Below are positions 48,962 to 60,100 of a stretch of DNA of 64,000 bases, piece after piece (the first letter of the stretch is position 1; every line of letters starts with the position of its first letter). The translations under genes were made by a program, and so were the position numbers. The notes under the pieces were generated by a model. That model did no database searches. It was not told where the DNA came from and was given only the letters and a program-made list of their open reading frames with translations. This DNA comes from Chrysochromulina parva (taxonomy: Eukaryota; Haptophyta; Prymnesiales; Chrysochromulinaceae): positions 1 through 64,000 of the forward strand of contig PJAB01000006.1 in assembly GCA_002887195.1 (NCBI GenBank), given 5' to 3'.

Positions 48962-49275
48962 ATCACGCGTCGCGGCCGCACAAGCCCTTGATGCCCTCGA
49001 TCAGCCACTCGGATGCGGTCTGCACCGCGCCGCTCAATAGGCTATGCACGGCGCTTTCAAATGGTGAGCGAGAGAGGCCGATCTCGCGGTATCCGATACT
49101 TGTACCCTTTCACTGCCCATCGCGGACTCGTATTTTTTGTGAGTTCTCGGCCAACGGTTTAGTTCACGCGACGCGGGGTCCACCGAAACGAATTTTGCAC
49201 AAGTCCTCCTCTGTGACACTTCAGCGAGGCCGACGCGCTCTTGGACGCGCATCGTTCGGCACCTTTACGAAGACG
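48962..49275. promoter_or_regulatory. Divergent intergenic region
   Basis: 314 bp between the starts of two divergent genes. A plus-strand frame is open across it from 48892, but the sequence is not protein-like and the likely start is ATG 49276. No repeat array of the CTTGA type is present. Confidence 0.5.
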
Positions 49276-52200
49276 ATGAGCGCGTGCCTCGCTCTTGGCG
49301 CCAACGTCGTCATCGTCGGCCTTGTCGCACGCCCTGACCTCAACGGGCGCTCTGGCACCGTGCACTCGCGAAACGTCGAGCGTGATCGCTGGAACGGTAC
49401 GCGTGTTGCAGGCTGCCCTGATGCATCCCACAAACTGCCCCTCCAATTCCATTCGCCTCACCCAAGGAGCGTGCGATGTGCCGCAGTCTTGGTAGACGGC
49501 GAGCCCAAAAAGTTTGCGCTCCGCGAAGAGAACCTCTCCGTTTGCATTGAGGTCTCAGACGATGACGACTTTGAAGGCATGCCTCAGAGAGCAGCTTCCA
49601 GCAGCAACACTGCGGGCACCAAAGCTAGCACCGAGGCGAGCACCAAGGCGGGGTCCAGCACGCCAGCCGCCTCTGCAGGCACGGATGCTGCCGGCGCGGG
49701 TGCAAAGCGCGCTCGCTCGGGGGGCTCCGCATCTGCTGAGCAGCCCGAGGCACCGAATGGCAAGAAAGCCAAGAAGGTGCCGATGTCAGAGGCCAAAGTA
49801 TCGAGGGCACCACCAGAGGTCGCTGCCGCTGCGCCAGTGGCCGCGCCGGTGGCCGGTTCCAAGGCCGCCCGCAAGCGTCCGTTTGGCGCGAGCGAGCCTG
49901 CCTCCGATGACGGCGGCGAGGATGGCGGGAGCGGAGGTGGCGGCAAGGGGAAGGTGAGGCAACAGACCGAACAACGTTCTGCGATGGACCGCCTGTCACG
50001 AAGCAAAGGGCCAGCAGACCCTCGCATCGGAAAGCTCGCGCGCGGCTGGCGTGGTGAGGACCAAGACTGGGAGCTCGGCACGATTGTGGACTGGCATCTC
50101 TGGTTCAGCGTTTGGGAGCCGCAGATTCAGTACCGAGACGGGCACAAGCAATGGATGAAGGTCGGCAAGTGGGTTCTGGCCGATGACGAGGAGCCGGTGG
50201 AGCCGGCAGCGGAGGACCGAGAATGGTATCCTTTCCCCATATTAGTGTCCCCAGGGCTGCTGAGCGATGATCCCGTGTCCAGTTCCAGTCAGGAGCAGGA
50301 GGGCTGCTTGACAACTCAGAGGGAACGATGTCGGATGCGCGTCTACACTCCAGTGCATCAGCTTCCTGTACGGCCGCCATCCAGCAGCGGCAATGGCGGC
50401 AGCGGCAGCGGCGGCGGCAGCGGCGGCAGCGGCGGCAGCGGCGGCAGCGGCAGCGGCAGCGGCAATGGCGGCAGCGGCAGCGGCGGCAGTGGCGGCAGCA
50501 GCAGCGGCGGCAGGGGCGGCCGGGGCGGCAGGGGCAGCAGCATGGGCGGTGGCAGCCGCGGCAGCGGCGGCAGCGGCGGCAGCGGCGGCAGCGCCAGCAG
50601 CGCCAGCAGCGCCAGTGGCTGCAGCAGAGGCAGCGGAGGCAGCAGAGGCAGCAGAGGCAGAGGAGGCAGCGGAGGCAGCGGAGGCAAACGTGGCATCCAA
50701 GGCTCGCCGGCCACGGCCGCTTTGGCATCCAAGGCAAATGTGGCATCCACGGCAGGAGCATACCAACAGCCGGCCACGGTCGCAAAGGCTACAAGCACTG
50801 CCACTGCCGCCAAGGCCAAAGCCCAGTGCAGACAGAATAAGCGGCCAGAGTGCACCATTCCGCAGTGCACAGAGGCCGCTCAGTTCGACCACCCGGTCAT
50901 CACAGGGGTGCGTCTTTGTGAGCGGCACCACAGGCTTGCCATGCGTGTGCCCACAATGTGCAAGTCGCCCTGCTCAGAGTTGCCCTTGGGCTCTTCGAGG
51001 GTGTGCTGCCCGCAGGCCAAGATGGGCTGGGCATGCAACTCGCTTGGATGCCAAGTTGGGCTGCAGAGGGCATGCATTGTCTGTGGTGAGGGCCTCGAGG
51101 ACGAGCAGGAGCGTGATGATGATGGCTGCAGTGGCAGCAGCAGCGGCAACAGCAGCAGCGGCAGCGCCAGCTCCAGCGGCAGCGCCAGCTCCAGCGGCAG
51201 CTCCAGCGGTAGCGAGGGCAGAGGCCGAGGTGGCGCAGATGGCGCAGATGGCGGACGCAGGCGCATGTTAGTGCCCTGTGCTAAGCCTGGATGCTCGGCA
51301 GCACTGCACAATGAGTGCCGCCAGCTCCTGGCTGCACGGGTCAAGATCTATTGGGAGCCGGACCGCCAGTGGTACTGGGGCACCGTCAACTGGAATGAGC
51401 GCGACGCCAAGGGCGACCTCCGAATCGACTATGATGATGGCACGCATAACTATGAGGCGCTGGGCACAGTGATGGGCGAGGAGGAGGGGGTGGACGTCTC
51501 CTGGCTCGTGAGCCGCTCGTCAGGCCAGCTGCACTCCTCTATGGAGAGGGAGGCGTGCAGCTGCGCAATGGGCGTCGTGGTGGACGAGGGGCGGCCGCGC
51601 GAACTCGAGGAGGACGCGCGGTATTGCGCCGTCTGTTGCACCTCCGACTACCGCTACCGGTCCGAGGGCGGCGATGTCAACCATCTTGTCTTCTGTGATG
51701 GCTGCGGCATGTGCGTGCACATGTTCTGCTACGGCATGAATGCAAGGGGCGACAGTTTTGGGCGCAAGGGCATTGACGACATCAAGTTCTACTGCGATCG
51801 CTGCGCGTTTGAGGGCGGACCTGACGCCCAGTGCACCCTCTGCCTGCACTCAGGCGGTGCCCTCCGCCGGAGGACCGACAAAAAGAGCTGGTACCACGTC
51901 GCGTGCGTGGAGTACAACAGCACATTCGAGTACCCGCTGGCGAAGCAGCACGATTCCTCACGGCTCTGCCTGCGCAACTCCAACTGTGGGCTCTGCCTTA
52001 AGCAGGCAGTTCCCACAAGTGCCTATAGTGCCCACAAGGCCAAGGTGCGCAACAGGCGGTGCGCCTTTTCCGGGTGCGAGCACCATGGTCACACCGAGGG
52101 GCTGGTGCTGTGTGGAGGGCAGGGTCCTGGCTGCCAGCTGGCGACACACGTCTCGTGTGCGCAGCAGCTCGGCTCCGGCTGGCACATCAAGCTCAAGGAG

Positions 52201-53773
52201 TGTGAGGACAAGGTCGGCGTCGAGGTCCTCTGCTCGGCCTGCTCCGACTTCGTCCTCGACCTCTCAGGCCCGACCATCAGGTACCAGCGCACCACCTTCC
52301 CCGAGCTGCAGTTGAGCGTGGGCAAATACGTGACCGATGCCGAGTTCGCAGCCGCGCCTTGGACTTTTCAAGATTGGGCTCACGGCCCCTGCTTTGGATT
52401 CACGCGCGTGGGGCACCGTGGGGGTGGTCTTTGCGTCGGGGCGTGCGACTCTGATGACATGGCTCGGACACAGTGCGCAAGCTTCTGACTGGCACCCGTC
52501 GCCCGCCACCTGTCATGCGGCCACTCCTCCGGAACTCACCAACCAGCATGCCCGGCGTCCGCCTTCTTGTCACAGGTATCTGGCCACGTTCGGCAATCTG
52601 GAAGTAGCGCCGCTCGACAACATCTCGCGCATGGGCACCGACGCGCGTGTCGCCCGTGCAGCCACGATCATCTTCTGCGGCTTTTGCTGCAAGCCGTTCT
52701 CGTGCGCGGGCCTAGGGAGGGGGTTTGAGGACGAGCGGTGGGGCGACAACTTCGATCTCGTGGTGCGCGCACTGTCAGAGCGCGAGGAGCGCGGGCTGTG
52801 GGACCAATGCCTCATCTGCGAGAATGTGCCCACGTTCCTCAACCACCTGAGTGTGGAGCACCTCGAGCAGCTCGGATGGTTCGTCAAGATCTTTGTCGTG
52901 GCCGGCTCGCACTTCCGATGCGCCTCCTCTCGCCTGCGGCTCGTCCTCGTCGCCTTCCGCGACAAGGCGGCACTCGCCCGGTTCACGCCGCCGCCACCAC
53001 AAGCAAACGCCCCGACGCCGCTGTGCACGGTGCTCAAGCCGTTCTCGATGGCCACTGGGCGCACCGCCGGCGAGAGCCTCTTCATCGAGGCCAACAAGTT
53101 CAACATGGCCTCTGAGCGCTCGCACGTCGTCAGCCGCGGATACCTGCACGGCGCCCACTCGTTCACGAGCTCATACGGCAGCCTGCAGACGCCCGGTACG
53201 CTGCTGTGCGAGGCCGCAGAGTATTCGACACACGAGACGCCGCTGAGCGTGGCCGAGATCAAGCATCTTAGCACGGGCGAGCTGCGCCGGCTGCATCCCA
53301 CCGAGCTGCTTGCCGCCTTCTCGTTCAGCCAGCATGAACTCCCACAGCTCATGGGCTCCCTAGGCAGCCAGTACGCCGCGGAGGCCCCCTGATAGGGCTG
53401 CCTCAGCCCGCCCTCTTCCCTGATACGCAGCTCCCTCTTCCTGCCCGTTTCCGCTGTCTGCAGGTACACATCTGTTGCGCAGACGATCTGCTTGAACGTC
53501 TTCGAAGCCTTCACGGCAGAAGCGCTCGCGGCGATGGAGAAGCCAGACATGCGGCAGGCGCTGTACGCGCGCCTTGACGGCATGGGCTGCACGACGCATC
53601 GGGGCAGCGACAGCGGCGCCGGCGCGGATGCGCTTCCAAGCTTTCTCGAGGCCCAGGTCTCCAAGTTGGGTGTGCCATTCTACAGGTACAGACCGCTGAG
53701 CGAGGCAGAGGTCGGCGCCGATGAGGATGAGTACGACAGAGATGAGCAGGCCAGAATCGCCGAGAATCGGTAG
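49276..53773 (+). CDS. Tudor-like/PHD/extended-PHD protein with C-terminal cytosine-C5 methyltransferase domain
   Basis: Exons 49276-49396, 49487-52472, 52576-53370 and 53464-53773 give 1403 residues. Order: an SH3-like N-terminus (LVARPDLNGRSGTV; splice gives RWNVLVDGEPKKFALREENL), a charged linker, a Tudor/PWWP-like region (about 50040-50170), Ser/Gly repeats, Cys/His-rich clusters (about 50830-51310), another Tudor-like stretch (VKIYWEPDRQWYWGTVNW), a PHD finger (YCAVC...FCDGCGMCVH..CYG, 51623-51804) and an extended PHD (QCTLC...WYHVACV...THVSC). The last ~450 residues follow the C5-methyltransferase motif order: ACDSDDMARTQYLATFGN, CGFCCKPFSCAGLGRGFEDE (PC replaced by CC, catalytic Cys at 52688), CENVPTFLNHL, SSRLRLVLVAFR, LRRLHPTELLAAF and LGSQYTSVAQTI. 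Motif I is degenerate. A chromatin or DNA-methylation role is inferred. Confidence 0.85.
49397..49486 (+). other. In-frame 90-bp intron near the 5' end of the PHD/methyltransferase gene
   Basis: Donor GGAACG|GTACGC and acceptor GCCGCAG|TCTTGG, 30 codons without a stop, so automated gene calls would retain it. Removing it joins RDRWN to VLVDGEPKK, completing the SH3-like motif. Confidence 0.75.
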
Positions 53774-54161
53774 AAGCTCGAAGAGCTTGGCCTTGTTCTT
53801 TGAGGCAAACGATGGTCGGCGCAGCTGTTTGCAGGGGGATGAACGGCGCGCATCGGTCGGCCCATGGGTCGGGCGTCGCGTGATGCCGCGCGCTGCGCGG
53901 TGTCGTGTGTGCACGTGGTACGAGATTTCGTCGCACAGCGATCCAGGAGAGATCCTGATGAACAGTCGTTTAGAAGTGAAGTTATGATAATTTTTACCGA
54001 GCGACCGAAGGATAAAAACAGGATGTTGCGTGTTGGCTCACAAAGGCCGCACACAGGGCCAGCTAGCTCTCCACGCTCTGGGTTGTTTATTAACCTCATT
54101 ACTTGGAAGTGTGATGCACCGGAGAAGTCCACAAAAAGCTTCACGCGCTCAGCTGTTCACG
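53774..54161. other. Convergent intergenic region
   Basis: 388 bp between the methyltransferase gene (+) and the giant protein gene (-), AT-richer than the genes. No gene is seen. Confidence 0.55.
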
Positions 54162-57100
54162 TCACGCCGCAGCGACGCCGCCGCTCCACGCAACAATGAT
54201 CGCGGCGGTCAAGGCAAGCGCGACTGGCAGCAGCTCGCAGGCACTGCCACTGCCCCTCCTGGGCGCGCTCGACGAGCGGCCGATGCCGAAGATCACATCC
54301 TCATCCTCGTCAATGATTGGGGTGACGTCCTCGTCAAGCACGACGCAGAACCGGCCGCACCGCGCGGCGGCCGCGCCGTCTTCGTCGAGCGGGACGAACC
54401 GGTCGACGACGGGCGCCTCGACCAGCTCGGCGATGAGCGAAAAATTGGCGACGCGCCCGTCGAAGGCGCTGCCGATGGAGATGTACCAGCCGCCGGCGGC
54501 TCGCATGTCCGCGGACGCGATGCCCATCGGCACGGTCACGGACGCTGCGGTCGCGTACGCGGGCGCGAGTGTGAACGGGTCGTACGTGGTGAGCCACTGC
54601 ATCTGACAGCGCCCGATGCACGACTCATCGGCACCGATGTCGTCCGGAGAGCGCGCGCACGTTTGATGCTTCAGATAGATGGCAGAGAGTGAGCCCTCAT
54701 GCACCGTGATCTCAACGCGCAACGCGAGCGAACGTGTCAGTTCCGGCACCACAAAGTCACGATACACGCCACAGCACAGGTAGTTGTGTGGGATCGAGAC
54801 TCGCGTGCCCAGCGCCATCTGCATCAGGCTCACATTGGATTGTCGCAGATTGGCCGTGAGCTGGAAACGGCGCTGCTGCAACGGTGGACTGCGCCCGTCG
54901 GCAAGCCATTGGCGCTCGAGCGTAACGGCAACGTACCAGACGGTGGGCTGATCCACCTCGCAGCCGGAGATGGCGAGCCGCTGCAACGGCCAGCGGGCAA
55001 CTGCATCGTACAAATCCTCCGTCGGCGGCGCGTCGCGCCGTATGTAGATCGCGGTCACGGGCACGTTGACCTGCGCGTCGAGCGTGCCGTCCGTCGTGCC
55101 GCTCGTGAGGATGCGATACTCGCGCCACTGGCCGTAGGCGAGGCAGCCCGGGCGCGCGAGACGGCTCACGAGGTCCGATGGGTCGAATCTCTCATGTGAG
55201 ATCGTGATCACGTACCAGTGGCGAGGCGGCAGTGTGACGTTGTTCACGAGCGCCTCGGCGAAAACGCCGATGAACATGTCGCCCGTGCGCGTGCTGTCGG
55301 TGCAAAAGAGTCCTGTCGTCTGCTGCTGGTTGCGCAGACCAGCCTCCATCAGAATCTCGTACGCCGAGCTCGAGCCGGCGCTGACTGCTGCAGAAGAGAC
55401 GCACTGGCTACGGCGCGCGTACGCAGCCCCCACGATCCCATGCTCCGTCAGAATGAGCCTCTCGTTGACGCCGGGGGTGAGGCCGCGCCGGTTGGCGGCC
55501 GAGGCGGGGTAGTGGGCTGCGTCAGCATCAGCGTTGGCGGACGAGGTGGGGTAGTTGGCTGCGTCAGCATCATCAGACGAGGTAGGGTGGTTGGCAGCGT
55601 CCTCAACGAGACTGAGATCGCCTCCGAGATCGCCTCCGAGATCGCCTCCGAGATCGCCTCCGAGATCGCCTCCGAGATCGCCTCCGAGATCGCCTCCGAG
55701 ATCGCTTCCTTGGGCTTCTCTCGAAGGCTCGTGCTCAGCGAGGCGCTTCTGCTGCTCGTCCCACCGGTCCCACTCCCCCCTCTCGCGCTCCTGCTCCGCG
55801 TCCAGCTCTGTGGCCGCCCCGCTCTCACTGCTGACCTCTTTCTCGACGCTGTCCTCGACGAGGAGAAGCCGGCGGCGCGCGGGCGGTGGGCGGACTGATG
55901 GCGGCGGCCTGGGCGGCTGGAAGGGCGGGGGCGGCGGCGGCGGCAGCAAGGGCGGCAAGGGGGGCGTCGGCGGCAGCAGTTCACGGTACTCGGGCGTCGC
56001 GCCTGGCGGAAATCCGCCGCGCCGGCCAAAAGTCATGTCGAGAATGTCGTACGTGCCCAGCGGAATGCGGAAGTAGTGCCAATCGCCGGCGGCGATCGGC
56101 GCCGTCAGCGAGAAGCCGTCGTCGATGGTATACGGGAGCGCAGTCATGCTGACTGAATAGCGGCATTGGTCGCCGCAGACGTCGACGACGCAGCGCACGG
56201 ACAGCCACATTCGGCGCGTCAACTTCTGGCAGCCCAAGCCACCCGCTACCGGTGCGTACCCGAGCGAGGGCGTCTCGAATACGGTGTACCCCTTGTCGAG
56301 CACGAGCGTTGCCGTGGGCGAGGCGGCCAAGTCATTCCGCACGCACCGGCAGCTCCGCCCGTTGCTGCCGACCGACACCCCATCGCCGCAGCCGGAGCTG
56401 ACCGCGCAGCCAGAGTAGTGGATGGTGCTCAGGCTCATGTCTTCGTAGATTTGCATGTGGAGCGCGCCGTAGCGCGACTGCTGCACGTTGAAGTCGACAT
56501 CGACGCGCAGCACCGCCGCACTGGCCGCTGCACCCGGATCGAAGGTGTACCACTGCTCCGAAAAGTAGCGTAGCTGGCCCGTCCGAGTTTGGCCACTCAC
56601 GAGCGGGAGCACCTCGCGGCTCTCAAGACTCGCCGAATTGGGCGCGAGGACGAGCCGGTTGGGCGGGTAGCCCTCCTGTTCAGTGGGGATCGTCTCGGCC
56701 GAGGTGAGGGCCACGCCGGGCACGGTGAGCGAGATCGTCTCGGGCACACGGATCTGAAAGCCGAGCGCCGTCGTACACGGCGGAGCAGTGCATGCGCCGC
56801 CGAGTGGGGGCAGTCGGATAGAGAGTCGATGCTGGCTGAGGACCGTGATGCCCGCGACCATCTCCGCCCTGCGCGCCGCGACGACTGCATTCCATCCGGT
56901 GCACTCCGCTTTCTCGGAGCGAAGCCCGTCGATGAGCGCATTCTTGATGGGCTCCGTCATCGTCAGAGGCACCCCCGAGACGCGCCACGTGTCATTGCGG
57001 ATGTCGAGGACGAGGACGAGAGGGCGGCCGGGGTTGACGGTGATGTTGTAGTCGGTGCCGTTGACCACGTCGATCGTTTCGACCACGCGCCTTCGGAGCG

Positions 57101-60100
57101 TGCTCGCTGCGATCATCTCCGCCTGCGTGATCGGAGTGCCGCCGAGCGCCGGGTCGAGCAGCGCCATCTGCTGCGAGCTCTCCTCGAAAAAGTGGAAGAA
57201 GAGGTGCGCCGTGCCGGGCGCCGGCCGAATGGTGAGCACGTTGGAGGCCAGGATGGCTCTGTCGGTTAGGACCGCCTGGCGAGGAGCGACGATCTCGATG
57301 ATCTCGGGGTAGGTGATGTCGTACTCGGGCACCGACGGCACTCGAATGATGAGCTCTTCGGAGTTGACCCGCTGGATCACAGTGCACGCGAGTTGGTTGC
57401 ACCGGGCGACGAGCGCGGGAGTGACCACGGTCTCCCAGCCGTCTCGCTCCGCTGGTCGTCCATCGGGGTCAGCACGCCGCCGCAGCCCACGGAGCAGCGC
57501 CTGACCTTGCTCCCATGCCGAAGGGGAACCGAGCTGTGGAATCCACGAATCTGAGCGTAGCTTGAGCCGGATGGTGAGCTCGTCGCGCTCGTCCCCGTAA
57601 AACTGCGGCCGCTGCAGGGCGGCCTCGGCGTTGTCGGTGACCAGGGTGCCGCCGGTGATGGAGAGCAGGCCTTTGGTCGCCTCGATGCGGATTTGGGTGG
57701 GCGCGACGATCAGCTGGTTGGAGAAGACGGCCTCGGGCGGGATGTAGATGTTGATAATGTCGGGTGCGAAGATGTCGTATGTCGGGATGGCGGGGATCAG
57801 GATGCGCATCGTCGTGTCCGAATCGCGGAACATGAGGAGCGTGTTGGTCGGGCCCGTCAGCAACGGCCGCACTGTGTCCATCCACCCGCCCTTGATGCAG
57901 ACAGGCGGCACGGAGGGCGGCGGCGGCGGCGCCACCGCGCCGACTGGGCGTGGTGGCAGGGGTGGTGCGGAGGGCGGCGCTCGAGCAAACTCTTGGCATT
58001 GGTTGGTGTTGGAGGCATCGGCGAGGAATCCCGCGCCGAAGGCATTCGTGGCGGCCTGCGCTGCCGGGCTTCCGAGGTTCTCGACCCACGTCTCATTGAC
58101 GAGCGTGATGACTAGCGAAAGCTGATCGGCGACCCCGCGGTCGCGCATGATGTTCTCGTCGACGCCTTGCAGCAGCGTGCCGATGACGATCGCACGGCCC
58201 CTTTTCGGGAAGATCTTGATCGGCGGCATCGTGATCGGCTGGTCCGAGAGCACCGCCTCCCGCGGCGTGACGAGCGTGAGCGTCTCAGGAGTGCGCAGGT
58301 TGTACGTGAGGAGTTGAGGCAGCGTCAGATTGAGCGTGAAATCATCTACACGCCAAAGCACCGGCTGGAAGCGCCGGCGTTCGATTAGGAGGGGACGCAT
58401 CACAAAGTTCCAGCTGCCTGGGTCGACACGTTCACTCGTCGCGAAGAGCGCCTCGAGAAATTGGTAGCTTGCGTTCGCGTGATGATCCACGTAGTACGCG
58501 CTCGGGTCGCCCGCGAGGCAGGGGCACCCCGGCGGCGGCCGTACTGGCGTCATGAGGCGCGGTCCGTTGGGCTTTGAGCCGGGGATATTGCCCTCGTCGC
58601 AAGCGTTGCATGCAATGTTCGCGACCTCTGGCGACCATCGATCACCCACTAGACTGAGCTCGAGTACGGTCGCGCCGAGCTGGAGGGTGGTTTCGGAGGG
58701 CGCGTCGACGATGGCGCCACGCGGCTCGAGGATGCCTGGATCGGCCCAGATGATAAGGGGCGGCATCGCGACGAGCGTGTGATTGGAGAGGATGGCCGTC
58801 GCCGGCAGCTTCACGGTGAGCGTCTCCGGGACCCAAATCGAATACGACGGGCTCGGTGCGATCGAGATGCGTACGGTGTTGAGAGCGCCCACGACGCCGC
58901 CCATGACGGCGCCTTCGACGTAGAACAGCTCGGGGTTCTGCGTGACTTTGTAGCCCTGAAACGCCGGCGGCAGCGGCGGCGGCGGCGGCGGCGGCAGCAC
59001 GCGCAGCGCCGGCTGAACAACGAGGTTCCACCCTCGGGCGAGTAACGGCTGCTGCTCTTGCTCCGACACATTGAGGTTGGCGTGCAGCCACGACGAGGCG
59101 ACGAGGCCCGCGAGGACCATGTCGGCCTCGCCCAGCGGCACGCCACGCCTGCTCGCCAGGATGGGGATGTAGCTGTCGTTGCTCAGCTCGATGATCAGTT
59201 GTTGCGTGTATTTGCGCACCCCCCTCTCCGTGTTGTTGCACCCGAGGTTGATGCCGCCAGCTCTCGTCGGAGCCGGGGGCATCGCGGGCGGCGACGAAGG
59301 CGGCGGCGATAGGAAGACATTCTCGACAAAGGGCGGCGGCAGGGGCGGCGGCGGCGAGGGCACTACGAAGGCCGTGTAGTAGCCACGCTCGCGGCAGACG
59401 AGTGAGCCGTCGAGCCTAGCTGTGCCCGGGACGACCTTGATGAACACTGGGGGATCGGCGATGATCTCCGCCTCCGCCAGCACAACCTCCGGCGGGACGA
59501 CCACCAGTAACGTCTCAGGCGCCTCGATGTCGTACAAGGGCGCCGCCGGCACCTCGAAGATCATCGTGTACTCGTCCACGCGGTACACGGGCGGCGGGTT
59601 GAGCGCGAGCATCGCAGGGCGTACGATCCTCTCCCACGCATTCGCCTCCGAGCCCCAACGGCCGGTCGCGGTCAGCCCCTCGATGAGCTTGCGCGTGAGG
59701 AGCACGTTTCCCCACAGCATATCGCCCTCCTCCTCGTGCTGGCCGACGCCCTCGAGCCACGTCTCGTTGCGCAGTGTCAGGTTGAACCTAATCGGCGCCT
59801 CGCGCAATCGAGTCTCGCGGATGCTGCTCGCATTCGTGCCTAGGATGGGCCCCGTGATGGTCGCAAAGCCGGGCATCGCCTGGATGCGGATCGAGGGCGT
59901 CGCGACGATCGTCTGGTTCGAGGCGAGCGTGCCGACGGGGATGGTGGCCGTGATGGTCTCCGGTACGCTGATCTGGTAGTCACCGTTGAAGAACGGGATC
60001 CGCACGTGCAGCTCCTTGTCGGAGACGCGCCGCGCCATGGACGGTGCGAGTCTCGGGCGCACCACATTGTTCCAGCCGTACCGCTCGGTACCCGAGCTCT

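Noticed and set aside
48892..49275. N-terminal extension of the PHD/methyltransferase frame
   Set aside because: It overlaps the divergent gene's start and its translation is not protein-like; ATG 49276 begins the conserved SH3-like motif.
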